From Apoderus coryli (Eukaryota > Arthropoda > Insecta > Coleoptera > Attelabidae): DNA of 64,000 nucleotides. The position numbers and the translations under genes were made by a program. The DNA is taken from contig OU452209.1 in the NCBI GenBank assembly GCA_911728435.2, positions 16,722,869 through 16,786,868 of the forward strand, given 5' to 3'. Shown piece after piece: positions 49,901 to 61,372 of this stretch. The notes beneath the pieces were generated by a model that ran no database searches, was not told where the DNA came from, and worked only from the letters and a program-made list of their open reading frames with translations. Each line of letters opens with the position of its first letter. Within the stretch, counting starts at the first letter, position 1.

Positions 49901-52900
49901 CATCGCCAAAATCACTGTCATCATTACATTTAACAAACACACTTTCAAAATATACTCCAAACATGCTAATTATAGACTGTGGGTCATCAAAAGTGTTTCC
50001 TTCAAAGTTCATTATGCCTGGGATACGAGTTTGCTGCCGTTTGCTATTGACGAAAGACCAGAATGCCTTAGGATTACGCTCAATATTATTCTCTGTATTT
50101 AGTATGTAGTCCCTGTACGCAGACGCAATCTGGAATTTTATATATGTACAGGTTTCTTAATATTTAAGTATTTTGAATTAGTGCCCCATAATTGTCACTG
50201 TCCAATGACTGTGTGGTTTACCCTACCTGAAACTCGAAAGAGAAAAAAAATTTAAAAATTAGTGTTTCTTGAAGGTTTTCTTTATTGTATTAAATTTATT
50301 TATTTTTTTTACAGCACTTATAATGATCGCTATGATAGACGAAGAGATAGAGAGTAAGAATTTTCGTTTTTTTTAATACTATTTGATCGTATCTTTCATA
50401 AAACGTGCGACAACGAATCTGAAACAATTAAAATATTAACACAATTCAAGCTAAGCGTTTTGGGAAAATTAATTTGAAACAAACGGTTATTTTTACAAAC
50501 CAGGAAATGGCTTATTTGTGAAGGTTTTAAATCCGTATTACTTCGGTTGTCTCAAAAGTGAACGTCGTCGCTTTGTTTGGTGGTCTATTAAGGCCCTTTT
50601 CAAGCCATTCAATTGTAATTAATTAACTCATTTGCTACTAGTATGACATGGATTGACGATTACTTGTGTGAAGTACTGCACTTTTTTAATACACATCGTT
50701 TCAATAATGAGGCCGTCTTTCGGTTTCGGGATATAGACGATGAGGACATTCTTGAGGGTGTGAGGCATATTTATTTATTTATTTATTTTATTTATTTATT
50801 TATTTATTTATTGTCTAACAGGTTACACCCAATTACAAGACAATTCTTTGATTCCATAATATAAACAATTGAACTTAATCTACACTAAAACTATAACAAA
50901 AACTTAATATCAAATTCTTAAATTAACTAAATGAGCCTGCAAACTATGTTTAAATGCCACTAAATTATTACTAAAAAAATTGGTATGAACAGATATTTTA
51001 TTTTTTTACACAGATTGCATACACTAATCACGGGAGCCCTCGTCTCATAATTCGTATGAGCTTGGGGAACCCTAAATAAGGGCATGTTCCTTGTACATGC
51101 CAGTGGTACGTTGAGGTTCACTTCCCGCAAGAGGTGAGGGCAATCCAGCATGGAGTTGATTAATTTAAAAAGAAATATTTGAGATGCAGACACTCTTCGA
51201 CACTGCAACGACTGAAAACCAAAACGGTTTAAGAGTTCGCTATGATCAACCCCCCTGTCCGGATATCGTCCATCAATCTTGTACGAAATGTACTTTAAAA
51301 ACTTACGCTGAACCTGCTCAAGTTGATTGATATATACCTGGTAAATAAAGTACCATATAAAATCTGAGTCATATGGTGTCGATGGCATTAACCCAGATAT
51401 GCCTGAATTATTTTTTGTAAAATATTTAGGATTTTTTGGTGTAAGTATAATACAAAGACCATAAATAACGGGAAAAAATAGTAAATAAAATTTCGATACT
51501 TTTAAAAGTATTTTATTTTTGGTGTCCTTTTAAAAGTACAATAGGAACTTATCCATAGAAACTTTAATCTATTAAAAAGATTTAAATTAACCAAAAATTT
51601 AAGCAACACAAAAGTAGAAACAAAAATTAGTACAACATAATTGAAAATGCATTATTTTGTGTTGTATGGAGCAAAACATCCAATATGAAGAGCCACTTTG
51701 CATTTGGTACATATGGTTTTAACTTTATTATGACACACTCTGCGTCTTGTTTGTTTCTCCTGCTGTCCAACTAAATGATCCAATCGGTCAAAACGTGTAT
51801 CAATATTCTCTAGCGCAGAAGGCCTTCCTCTTTTTTTGCTTTCTGACCTTTCCAACAAGGAAATTATAATCCTTCTTCTAAAAGTAAGGTGATCGAGGTT
51901 TCCTCCTTGCAGCCTGTGTAACTGCCAAGAATTTTGTACCATCAAATCTAGGCAAAATGCAATAAGACAAAAATACCATTTTTTGCCTCGTATCTTTGCT
52001 CTATATAGACTTATGTTTTGGTCGCATCTGTTAACGCCGCCCATGTTTTTATTATATATATGAATATTGTAAGGTTGTTTTACGCTCAGTTTTTTCTTAT
52101 CTTTTCTGCTATACCTTAGAACGCTTTGCACTGGGTTGATTGGAATGGCCTTTGAAGCTATTGTGACAACGTTATTGTCATGCCACTTTGCTAAAACAAT
52201 ATTCGTGTCTTTCATTTTTTGAAACTCGTAAGAACCTCTTGCTTTCTTTTTCATGTCATGTTTCTTGATCATTGGACAATCGGCTGCTCGATTTTCACGA
52301 AGAGTTCCTGTGGCACGGATTCCTTTTTGGGATAATGCTTCTAGAAGTGGAATGGTCGTAAAAAAGTTGTCAAAAAAAAGGTGATACGAATAATCTGCTT
52401 CTGAACGTAAGACGTATATATTCCTATTGGCCTTTTAAAAGGACGCCACTCTAAAAGGGCCCCCCGATAGCCCGTATTGTATTTGAATTAATCCTTTTGT
52501 GTCAGAATCAAAAAACACAACAATTATAAGTAATATTTACCACAAGGTAACTCAAAAATAATCAAAATAATTTCTTAATGATTACCCAATCAATCTAAGG
52601 TCGATTGGTGTGTCCATGTTGTAAAGCTGTACAATTTTGCTCACTGTTTACTTGTCACTGTTTCAATGCAAACTGATTTTATCCATATAAATCTATTCAC
52701 ATGACATTAAAACAACATAATATGAACCGCCATCTATGAATAAGTAGTTAAACACTGAATAAAATGTCATATACAGCTGATTGTACCAATGTACTTATAA
52801 AAGGACAATAGGCATATCTGGGTTAATATAAGAATGCTGAGAACTGTATTGCCTCATTGCATTACTTATCTTAAAAGTATTTTCAATGATTCGCTTCGGG

Positions 52901-55900
52901 ATGGTGTTTTTCCAGATGTATGGAAGTCGGCTGATGTTCTGCCATTGCCGAAGACATCTTGTCCGGAATCTTATAATGATCTCAGACCGATCTCTATTTT
53001 ACCGGCTTTGTCAAAGGTTTTTGAGCGTATAGTCAGCAAGCAGGTGAGGGGCTATCTGGATGAATTTTCTATTCTGTCTGTTGTCCAGTCTGGTTTCCGC
53101 GAAAAACTTAGTACTACCACAGCATTGCTAAAGGTGCACTTCCCTCCGAGCGACTGTAGCGACGATCGCTATGATACTGCTACCATTGTTGTTTTATGGA
53201 AGCACTGTCCTCCAAGCGACAGCCGCCAGCGACTATTTGTTAGTTTCGTGTGGTTTTTAATGTCGTTTTTCCTCAGCAGTTATTGGATACAAAACTCTAT
53301 TGGAAGAATAAAATTTGATAATGATCCTTGATTAAATTTAACACGTAATTAAATTGATGTGAATTCAATCCGAAAAATGTGTGGAATTTTCTATCGTCGG
53401 GTTTCAAATGGGATTCTATTAATTTTGTGAAAAAACCCTCCTCCCGTCTTGTGATGTACATCGGATGGACTCCATTTCGTTGTGCGATACACATTTGAAG
53501 TATGTCATTATTTTCTGCCTTTTCGTACAGCATATAGGCCACAAGTAGTTTGCTCGTTAAACTCATCCCAAAAATTTGTGAAAACTACTACACAGACACA
53601 GTCACAGAAGGAAAATTACCGATAGACGCGGGAAATTTAATCGTCGCAAACATGCCCATAGGGACGATCGCCAGCTACAGTCGCTCGGAGGGAAGTCCAC
53701 TTTAAGGGTGGTCGACGACATAGCGAGTGCAATGGATAAATCGCAACTGGTAATGCTTGCTTTATTGGATCAAAGCAAGGCTTTTGATCTGGTCAACTTC
53801 AAGCTGCTAATTAGCAAGTTAAAATAACTTGGTTTTGATGATGCCTCGCTGGATTGGTTTCGAAGTTATCTGACAAATAGGAGACAAAGAGTTGAGCTCG
53901 GTCTGACGAACTATTCGGGGTTTGGCGTGACGAAAAGCGGAGTCCCCCAGGGTAACATTTTGGGCCCAGTCCTGTTCCTGATTTTTACATTCGATGTGAC
54001 GTCGGTCGAGAGCTGCATATGTTTGCGGATGATATACAGTTTTATATGCCTTTTACTTTATTGCATGCAGAGTATGCTGTGATTGCTCTGAATTCGGATC
54101 TGCGAAGCTTCTCTGAGTGGTGCAGCGAATAAACCCTAAGAAATCGGTAGCTTTATGGTTCGGTAGCGATAGGCAAGGACATTTTGTCTTGCAGAACTTT
54201 AATCTTGCTATAAATAACGAAAATATCGCATGGGTAGAGAAGTCGCGAAATCTAGGTTTGATTATGGATAATGATTTAAAGTTCAGCGATTATTGTAATG
54301 TCGTCTATCGGAATTATTTCTTTAAGTTTAAGCGCCTTTATCATTTGAAAAATTTACTTGTTGAGTCTACGAAATTGAGGCTGATCAAGGCGCTTATTTA
54401 TCCAAAGATAAATTATTGCTCGCAGGTCTACTATCATTTTTTGATGGAGTATAATAAAAACAAAATACAGAGGGTGCAGAATGCCTGTGTTAGGTTTATT
54501 TGTGACGTCCCATACAGACACCATATTACTCCATTTTTGGAACGGTTGCACGGACCTAAGATACATTTCCGTTTAGAATATATGTTCCTAGTTTAACTTC
54601 ATAAAATGTATAATAGTCATACACCTTTATATTTGTTAAGTAGGAGGTCAGCTGTACAAAGTGTTAATGTTCGTACAGATTCATTTAACATACCTCAACG
54701 CATGCCACTGTTAAATTCGAGGGATCTTTTTCATATGTAGCACCCTCACTGTTAAATAGAGTGCAGGACCAACTTGATATACCGTTAGCAGCTTTTAAGC
54801 GATATTTAAGATTGTTCTTATTTAATCATGCTTAGTTGATTGTGTTATAGTTGTGTCGAAAATAATAAATTAAGTAACACTTTTTTTTTCTTCATAGTTG
54901 TTAAGGTAGAGTGGAAGAATGGCATTTATAAATCTCTGTCTTTTTGTGCAAATGTAATAACTTATATTTCACAATAAATCATTTATTTATTTAAGTACGC
55001 GCCATTCATTTGCTTTGGGTGTGCAGTTGAGAATATTTCAAAACAAAAAGACTCCGGTCGTATCTAACATTTCTTAAGTTTATCTTGGATGTGTCTGAGT
55101 TAAGACTCGACTATACAACTGACCATCTTTCTGTGTGTCAACCATTATTCGCTTGTAAAGGGTGATTTAATTTGTGTTTTCACATGAAAGTATCAATAAA
55201 ACCCGGAAAATTTGAAGCAATGAAAAAAATTGCTCCCACAAATACTCTGTTATCATGTTCCGATAGCGAACCCCATTAACGGTAACAGCGTTTTCCGCAT
55301 GATCCTCGAAAAAAAAAATGGGACAATTACGCCTCCCGACCAAACAGTCACTTTTTGCGGATGCATTTCTTTTTCAACAATCTCTCTTGGAATTTCCAAT
55401 CCCCAAATACAGCGATTCTGCTTGTTTCCAAAGCTACCAAGATGAACAAATGCCTCGTCGCTAAAGATTATTTTCATTGTGAAATTTTCCCCTTATTCTC
55501 GTATCTATTCGGCAAACACACGGCGCTGTTGATGGTCTCTAGACTGCAATTCCTTCGTTATTTGGAGTTTGTATGGGTATAGCTTTAAATCTTTGTTTAA
55601 AATTGATTGTATAGTGGAATATGTAAGGCCTACTTGCTGCGATCGATGTGCCTGGATTTTCGGCCACACTTTCGCGAACAACGACAATATTTTCTTACTC
55701 TACGTGCATACATCTAATACCTTTGGATTCAGGAAGAAAACCGTCGGACGCTTTGCCACACAAACAGGATTTTGAAATCCCATTTGAAGTCGAAATTGGC
55801 TAAATGGGGAATCACGATTCCCAGAAAACACATCCGTCTGGTATACGGACGGTTCAAAAGGAATAGAAGGGAACACAGGCATGGGAGTATACGGGCCTAA

Positions 55901-58900
55901 TTGCAGGCTCTCTGATTCTCTCGGGAAAAGTCCCACTATATTCCAAGCAGAGATCAACGCTATTAATCGTTGTGCTCAAGAATGCCTGCAGAGAGGCATC
56001 CCGGAACGACAGATCAATATTATGTCAGACAGTCAAGCTGCGTTAAAAGCACTGAGGTCTTACACCTTCACGTCAAAGCTAGCATGGGAATGCAAAAAGA
56101 CCCTAAAGCAACTGGCAGCTCAGGGGAAAAAGATTACTCTGACATGGGTGCCAGGACATGAAGGCATAGAGGGGAACGAAGCGGCGGACCAACACCAACA
56201 AAAGAGGGCGCAAATGCTCCGTTCTGTGGCCCGGAACCCATCTTTGGCCTTCCAAAAAGCCATATGAAAGAAGAACTTCGGAGGTGGGAAAAGGAACCTA
56301 CTGGAGAAACACTCCAGGCCTAAGACAATCAAAAAGGTTTATCAAACCTTCAGAGGCCAACGTAGGGAAGCCAATCCAACTGGAGAGAAGCGACCTAAGG
56401 CGAATTACAGGCCTTTTTACGGGACACCACCCAGTGAAGTACCATCTCAAAAAGATGGACCTAACCGAGGACGACACAGAACACGTGCTCTGTGAATGCA
56501 TGGCACTTTTCTGCAAAAGGCTAAAACACCTTGGAAAGGTGACCCTAACACCCGACGAGGCAAGGAATTTAGCCCTTAGAGAAATCATCAACTTTATGAA
56601 AAGTGTGGGACAGCTGGGCAATTCATAGATTAGAGTCATTTACAAAAGATCTTCTGCAGGTCGAAGTGAGGGGAGGCCAAACCGCCTAAACGACTCCGAA
56701 AAACAATCTACAATCTACTCTACGTGCATGTTGAGGGGCTTTAATGTCACCTACGGATCCAGTTTGCTGAAATTTTTGGACCACATTCCAAATTGTCCTC
56801 TCAGAAGGTCGCTTTGCGCACCAAAACATCCACGTAGGGCACACCCATTTTCATAATACGCTTCGACAATTTTAACGCGTTGTTCCGTGTTGTATTGCTC
56901 GATGACTAATTTTCTCTCACATTGCCGTTGACACATACAGTGGCGTTTCAAAATTATTATGCTGTAATGTAGCAACCCAAATTGAATCACCCTTTATATG
57001 ATTTTTCAAGGGGTTGAACATTTACGATGCAGGACAGGGACTGCTATGTGTGAAGTTTGCGTTACTCTTCTAACTCTTGACGGCGAATAAGGACGACGAG
57101 GAGTAAGAGAAGCAGTTCCTGCTGTTCGATTGACTATTGTTTTTGTGGTTAACAAAGAAAACCAATTACATGTTAATGTCTAGTGCTGATGATGATTTGA
57201 AAGAAAACCCATGCGTTTTTACATTGTTTCCATTGAGTCCTGGGCAAGTTTAAGGGTGTAATAAAGGGATGATTCTTGTTGCACGTTTTATATGGGATAA
57301 ATAATCCCAAGTATGTATTCGTAAATTATTTTATAAAAATTCGTACAGGTATCGTCGTTCCCCATCGCCATATTACAGTAAGCGACGAAGCAGTCGATAT
57401 GAGAGATCGAGATCTCGCAGTTATTCACCACGTAAGTAATTTATTTCTTCTATTTAATCATAATTATTTTGTTCTTTTGAATGATTGAATTGTTTTCTGT
57501 AGAATTAAAAAGAAAGTTTCACCTTATTAAATTCAGAAAAATTAAGTGTACCTAGACGGTATAGTTGGAGGTTTGCTAAATAAATTGATAACGAGAATTT
57601 ATTATTATTATTAGTTCAGACAGTAAGCGGTGAAACCGATGAGACTGTCGCCCGATTTGTAAAAGATAAAACTCGGCTCAATGTATAAAAAACACGACGA
57701 TTTATTATAACGAGTAGTGGACCATGCAGCTGCCCCGATCTTTAAGCGTAATGTCCAATCTGTTCTTAAAACTATTCACTGTTGGCGCTGATACAACCTC
57801 CTCCGACGCATATACCACTCCATTTGACAGAAAGTTTCTTCGAGCGAGCTTGGTGCATCTTTCTTTGCACAATTTCTTGCTGTTACCACGTAGGCTCGGA
57901 TTTCTATTAAGATGAAAGAGATCCAAGTTTATTGTGTAATGTCCGCTAAGAACCTTATACGTCTGTATCAAGTCGCCACGACGACGCCTTTCTTGAAGCG
58001 TTGTTAAGTTCAAAGCTCTTAGCCGATCTTCATATGGCAGGTGGCACAGCGCTTGTGGAAGCTTGGTAAATCTTCTCTGAACTCTCTCCAAAGCTTAACA
58101 AAATAAGGAGACCATACACTATTGGCATATTCCAGGCTCGGCCTGACAAACGACTTGTACAGCTTCAGAACCATGTCATTGGACCTTGATCTAAATGCTT
58201 TCTGGATCAAATACCACAATTTGTTGGCCTTCTTCACTACTGCCGAGACATGGATTTCCCATTTTAAATCATTGGTAATAATCACGCCGAAATCCTTTTG
58301 CTGGAGAGTTGGTCTTAATTCGTGTCCACCAAGGGTGTAGGATATTTCGGGGTTATTTGGTCCCAAAATGGAGGACTGTACATTTATCCAAATTCAAACT
58401 CATCAGCCAAGTTGATGACCAAGTCATCACTCTGTCGAGATCGGTCTGGGACACCTCAGCACTCTGCAGCGGATCACAAAACCGTTTGAGGCATCAGTAA
58501 AGAAACTTGCATTTGCATTTATATTTCCCGTTAGATCCGATATGTAAACCAAGAACAACAACGGGCCCAACACCGAACCCTGAGGCACCCCGCTGTGGAC
58601 CGGCAGTCTACGCGAAATCGAACCATTCGCCCTAACCTGGAAACTTCTTCCTCTAAGGAAACCCTCAATCCATCGGAGGAGTTCTCCGCGAATACCATAA
58701 TGTTCCAGCTTCAATAGCAGACGAGCGAATGGCACCCTTCTCAAAGTCCAGGTACACCACATCAGTAGGCTGACCATCATCGTTTTGTTTGGTCCACAAG
58801 TTAAGACATTCCAGTAGATTTGACTCCACTGATCTTCCTGGCATAAATCCATGTTGTTGGTTAGGAATAACGTTTGACTGCAATAAAAATGGAGTCATTG

Positions 58901-60424
58901 CCTTCGTAATAATTTTCTCCATGCATTTGCACAGGGCACAAGTCAAACTAATTGGTCTATAATTTTCAGCACTGTATTTGTTCCATTTCTTATAGATTGG
59001 TATGACTATTGCATTCGACCACCTATCTGGCAGGGTTCCGGTGTTAAAACAATTCTGCATTGCTTTTGTTAAAGGTTACAACAGTGGTTCAATGCATCTT
59101 TGGAGGAAAACCGGTGGGATTTCGTCCGGACCTGGGCTAGAGTCAGTCTTCAGTGCTGTGATAGCCTCCCTTACGTCGTTGTTTGTAAAATTTACAGTTG
59201 TCATTGATTGTGGGTTCCGGGTGTTTTGCGGTAGTGTAGGCATATTACCGGTCACTTCCCTGGTGAAAACACTGCTAAACTGATCAGCGAACGTATCAGC
59301 GATTTCCATTGAACTTGTTATCATTTCGTTGGTAACGTTACTTTTCAGTGAAAAGGTTGCAACATTTGAGTTCAACGATCTTCGTATGTATGCATAAAAT
59401 TTTTTATCCGAACCACTTGGCAGCCCATACCACTGGAGATCCATGGCTTCTGTGTGTTGACTTTTCGACGACAAATTGGTATATATTTTTGAGTTGCGTC
59501 GCTAACTATTATGCGGTATGCTTCAAAGTCGTGAACACCACACAAATTGTCCGACAAGAAAGAATTTATAGGCGTGTAGTCAGCCACCCAGAAGTTTCTC
59601 TTTACTACAGATTTAGTTACCTCATTCGCTGTTGTCAGTTGAGCGAACGAGAATTTCATCATTATGTTTCTGTCGTCTTTTATGCGGTGTTTGATTTCCT
59701 CCAAGTCTTTACTTTTCTTCCCGATTGAGTTCCCCATCAACGATAGTCCAAAGAATGTCTCTAGTGCATATATCTTCACCCCTAAGTTCCATTCTCTCCA
59801 TTTCGCAGATTTGGTTACTAACGAACATGAATTATTCCAACTCAGGAATGAATTTCTGGGGACATCCCCTTGAGATTCAATATCCTCCACATAAAACCCA
59901 TGTATAGAGGACGCTTTTGCTCCCGTGACTTTTCCTGTATTTGCCTGGCACTACATATCATGTCGGCTGTACCCCTGTTGGGTCTAAAACCACATTGTGT
60001 TTCTTGGGAGAGTGGGAGAAGACGATTGGGCTAAATTCTTGCAAGAACCTTTCCGGCGATGGAACGGGGTGATATCCATGATAGTTTCCACCTACGGACC
60101 TATCCCCTTTCGGATCCAAATAAGATGTGTAGGAAATAATCCAAAAACAGTCCGAATTGAGCTCAAAAAAATCCCGAGCTTGTCAGTTTAGACTGCGCAC
60201 ACTTTTGCACAGCTTGTTTCCGGGGTCGTGATTTGTTGAATTGAGGTTCCAATTAAGTTTGATTTTATCTGGATGGCATAATTATTCTCATTGTCAATTT
60301 TATTTGCAAACCCCCTTATTGTTTCCATTTTAGATCAACATTTTTATGCTGATATTTGGTTTGATTTGTATTTATTTAAGTTTGTTTTCTTTTCTACTAT
60401 AAATTTCCAGGCGGTCGTTATTAA
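40959..60424 (+). CDS. tra2: Transformer-2 splicing regulator (RS1-RRM-RS2), 8 coding exons
   Basis: SR-like RNA-binding protein that activates splicing of sex-determination and other transcripts in the nucleus. Exons: 40959-40973, 41477-41571, 41675-41746, 44398-44671, 44734-44909, 50315-50353, 57349-57431 and 60411-60424. They total 768 nt (255 aa) with matching phases. The N-terminal arginine/serine region spans about residues 7-105. The RRM (about 117-195) has RNP2 VFGLSV and RNP1 RGFAFVYF. The family's diagnostic linker [14 protein letters not shown] follows, then a C-terminal RS region ([23 protein letters not shown]) ending in GRY. The RRM is complete and no break is seen. Introns 3, 5, 6 and 7 are expanded by transposons to 2.6, 5.4, 7.0 and 3.0 kb. 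The five-codon first exon is inferred from phase and position. Confidence 0.95.
42241..43816 (+). mobile_element. LINE with (ATCT)n tail in tra2 intron 3
   Basis: 5'-truncated LINE with RT motifs [44 protein letters not shown] (FADD), [16 protein letters not shown] and, in the open frame 43186-43671, [17 protein letters not shown] and [13 protein letters not shown]. Frame breaks occur near 42480, 42780 and 43180. It ends with ATATATCTATCTATCTATCT. It is a different family from the FADD LINEs with VQRKFLKY ends. Confidence 0.9.
43817..44361 (+). mobile_element. Second, internally deleted copy of the same LINE
   Basis: Immediately after the first copy's tail the sequence restarts at [17 protein letters not shown] and joins directly from GNWFRTNA to [10 protein letters not shown]. 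It skips about 450 bp found between the same points in the first copy (about 42965-43410). The remaining 3' part is almost identical and ends in a similar (TATC) tail. The frame 43784-44209 is open across the deletion. Confidence 0.88.
45434..47433 (-). pseudogene. pogo transposase with C-terminal zinc-finger segment, broken
   Basis: The N-terminus at 47433 reads [19 protein letters not shown] (psq-type HTH), then a stop and a small deletion. Next come the CENP-B-type DNA-binding domain [18 protein letters not shown] and [13 protein letters not shown] (47354-46977). The DDE domain (46974-46375) contains [58 protein letters not shown] see the second Asp of the triad in FLDGHKTH and a third in LQLADVS. 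A further segment (about 45751-45434) has [20 protein letters not shown] and CHKYYAEC, a PHD/RING-like zinc module. Frame breaks at about 46975, 46270-45850 and 45751 make it non-functional. Confidence 0.85.
47643..47684 (-). ncRNA. Hammerhead-ribozyme-like motif C
   Basis: Minus strand: stem I ACCA, CTGATGA, T, stem II GAAGC with loop TAGTGA and GCTTC, GAA, ACATGT, A, stem I TGGT. Stem I pairs 4/4 (a fifth T-G pair is possible) and stem II 5/5. All core residues are intact. Predicted cleavage would follow the A after ACATGT. Confidence 0.75.
47715..47756 (+). ncRNA. Hammerhead-ribozyme-like motif D
   Basis: The plus-strand twin of motif C in the right arm of the palindrome, identical in stems I and II and in the core. 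Transcription through the element in either direction would therefore produce one hammerhead-sense and one antisense copy. Confidence 0.75.
48148..50150 (-). mobile_element. LINE with an intact 475-residue RT frame
   Basis: The minus-strand frame 49752-48325 is open through the whole [81 protein letters not shown] (catalytic FADD) and [11 protein letters not shown] to the C-terminus. Upstream (50012-49782 and to about 50150) lies the linker with [16 protein letters not shown] and [15 protein letters not shown] in shifted frames. The 3' tail is an (ATA)n run at 48148-48170. It is the best preserved retrotransposon here, but is 5'-truncated and lacks the endonuclease. Confidence 0.92.
50769..51349 (-). 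mobile_element. LINE 3' fragment inserted in the LINE above
   Basis: A (TTTA)n tail at 50769-50808 is followed on the minus strand by an untranslated region and the RT C-terminus (51349-about 50960): [49 protein letters not shown]. It interrupts the host LINE between its GVR-His-Ile codons and the K-S-E-S-Y-G codons. It belongs to the same family group as 48148-50150. Confidence 0.87.
51389..52826 (-). mobile_element. piggyBac element, 5'-deleted, TTAA-flanked
   Basis: TTAA at 51389-51392 is followed by CCCAGATATGCCT. The right end is its exact complement followed by TTAA (52823-52826), the diagnostic piggyBac arrangement. Excision would restore GGC-ATT-AAT-ATA in the surrounding LINE. At 1.44 kb it is shorter than an autonomous element and lacks the N-terminal half of the transposase. 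Confidence 0.95.
51652..52440 (-). pseudogene. piggyBac transposase C-terminal half
   Basis: On the minus strand, sequence from about 52440 reads YHLFFDN.. [20 protein letters not shown] in shifted frames. Then the open frame 52272-51652 gives [55 protein letters not shown] (the MGGVDxxDQ signature with Asp changed to Asn) and [22 protein letters not shown]-terminal Cys/His cluster ([20 protein letters not shown]) follows. The first two catalytic Asp residues are not present. Confidence 0.9.
53132..53702 (-). mobile_element. Short PIF/Harbinger-type element inside the LINE
   Basis: The ends AGGTGCACTTCCCTCCGAGC and the complement of AAGTGGACTTCCCTCCGAGC bound 571 bp. They are flanked by TAA at 53129-53131 and 53703-53705. 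The minus-strand frame 53566-53297 reads [33 protein letters not shown] and [20 protein letters not shown], the N-terminal region of a Harbinger transposase. A second TIR-like block (CTCCAAGCGACAGCCGCCAG) at about 53211 lies inside. The catalytic domain is absent. Confidence 0.9.
55158..56996 (-). mobile_element. IS630/mariner-type element, split by a LINE
   Basis: The ends AAAGGGTGATTTAATTTGTG (55158) and the complement of AAAGGGTGATTCAATTTGGG (near 56977-56996) are bordered by TA. The transposase is on the minus strand: N-terminal HTH at 56920-56750 ([18 protein letters not shown]), then, beyond the inserted [24 protein letters not shown] and [14 protein letters not shown] (55687-55505), and the catalytic segment [20 protein letters not shown] with the first Asp (55477-55253). 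The rest of the DDE domain is missing. Confidence 0.85.
55710..56715 (+). mobile_element. LINE 3' fragment with RNase H domain, 14-bp target duplication
   Basis: The insert is bordered by TACTCTACGTGCAT at 55696-55709 and 56716-56729. It encodes an RNase H domain: [10 protein letters not shown] (first Asp; near 55835), [15 protein letters not shown] (the Glu), [14 protein letters not shown] (Asp) and [17 protein letters not shown] (His/Asp). A zinc-binding-like tail in frame 56284-56628 includes [14 protein letters not shown]. This is the terminal part of an R1/I-type LINE ORF2. The catalytic RNase H residues look intact. Confidence 0.9.
57605..59890 (-). mobile_element. LINE copy, near-identical inverted partner of 18930-20900
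   Basis: On the minus strand the linker (59890-59480) reads [20 protein letters not shown] and [22 protein letters not shown] blocks follow: [75 protein letters not shown], then a segment where FADD reads as FTD-A-S, and [18 protein letters not shown]. The tail at 57602-57615 is (TTA)n, in the same position as in the other copy. It lies in tra2 intron 7. It has its own deletion between SSGM and [13 protein letters not shown]. Confidence 0.92.
59900..60070 (-). pseudogene. Small LINE reverse-transcriptase fragment
   Basis: Minus-strand pieces read [29 protein letters not shown] and [15 protein letters not shown], the RT block preceding the F-x-D catalytic strand. The family differs from the surrounding LINEs. 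Frame breaks are present and only about 55 codons remain, immediately before the last tra2 exon. Confidence 0.65.
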
Positions 60425-60943
60425 ATGAGTGTGTGAGACTGCGCATGTGTAAAATGGCAAATTCAAAATGTGTTTTAATTTTTTTTTAAGTTTTTTTGTA
60501 AATTTTCTAATTTTCTGAAAAGATAGGTAGTTGATAATAATTATTACCAAAAACAAAAAAAATGTTAGGACAGTTTTTTTGACTAAATTATTTATTTCTT
60601 CGACGATTTTTTGAATTCTTTCCTTATTTTCGACACTTTTAAATTCAAAGGTTATCGTGCATCCACTCAAACTACTTCATCAATACGAGTCAACATTGTT
60701 AAAATACAGTAATCCTCTTCACTATTTCTGTAATTATTTAATTGTGGGTTAAACTACTACGTTTGCTAAAGGAGTCTTTGATATTGATTGAAGCAGTGGA
60801 GTTGAAGCTTGTGCTGAATGAATGAAGATATTACCAATCAAGAAAATGTAATTCCTGAAGAAGGCTAACAACGTTTTGATGAACATGGTTAATTAATTTA
60901 AGTTGATCAACTTTTCAACTATTAACAACCAGCATGCATTTAT
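60425..60943. other. tra2: Downstream of tra2, presumed 3' untranslated region
   Basis: Begins at the tra2 stop codon. No canonical AATAAA was found in the first 400 bp. Nothing else is recognisable before the terminal repeat at 60944. Confidence 0.4.
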
Positions 60944-61331
60944 ACAGGGTGTTTCTAAATTCGACCGACAACGCTCTACCACAGAAAACTCTCGCTAATT
61001 CATGCATTTTGCATTATAGGGACATATGAGTTGTCTGCCACTGGTTAATTTTTATAAAATATTGTTTTTGTCAAAATTATACTTTTTTAAAGAACATAGC
61101 GGTCACGCAATTTAAAAAAAAATGTTTAAAGGCGTTTTTGAATTATGGCAAATTTTCGAAATTTATGTAAAATTACATAGTATCTCAGGCACTTGTAGAC
61201 TTTAGTTTAGAGCCAAATTCCTGCAAAATCGTTCACTTTAGACCTATAAAAAGTTACTACTTTTTTAAGCAAAAATGGACATATAATTAAAATAAATAAA
61301 AAGATATATAGAATTATTAAAACGACAGTCA

Positions 61332-61372
61332 GTCATACATCTTTCGAGGGTTATATCCTCATCATCAGTGAC
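61332..61372 (-). ncRNA. Hammerhead-ribozyme-like motif E
   Basis: Minus strand: stem I GTCA, CTGATGA, T, stem II GAGG with loop ATATAAC and CCTC, GAA, AGATGT, A, stem I TGAC. Stem I (GTCA/TGAC) pairs 4/4 and differs at two or more pairs from motifs A-D, with compensatory changes. Stem II pairs 4/4. The stem III word is AGATGT rather than ACATGT. Confidence 0.7.

Larger units (their letters stand above)
45190..50223 (-). mobile_element. pogo-type element in tra2 intron 5, carrying two later insertions
   Basis: The ends are GGGTAAAGGATACAGTGGTTGGACA at the left and the complement of GGGTAAACCACACAGTCATTGGACA at the right, each bordered by TA (45188-45189, 50224-50225). The transposase is on the minus strand. 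A palindromic hammerhead element (47564-47819) and a LINE (48148-50150) sit between the transposase start and the right end. Without these the element is about 2.8 kb, a plausible full length for pogo. Confidence 0.85.
50640..54990 (+). mobile_element. LINE in tra2 intron 6, split by three later insertions
   Basis: Pieces at 50643-50768, 51350-51392, 52827-53131 and 53703-54990 are one LINE. The frame is [16 protein letters not shown], then [10 protein letters not shown], then [53 protein letters not shown], then [19 protein letters not shown] and [28 protein letters not shown], and the C-terminal frame 54117-54596. Removing the insertions restores the order expected for this family (compare 3908-6001). 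The YADD region (near 54020) and other sites are frameshifted. The tail is TTTATTTATTTAA at about 54980-54990. Confidence 0.9.

Noticed and set aside
57180..57215. Another hammerhead-like core (CTGATGATGATTTGAAAG)
   Set aside because: There is no pairing stem II between the core and GAAA, no ACATGT and no stem I. It is a chance match.
58122..58340. Plus-strand frame also present as the complement in 20160-20378
   Set aside because: It is the antisense of the LINE reverse transcriptase C-terminal region in both copies.
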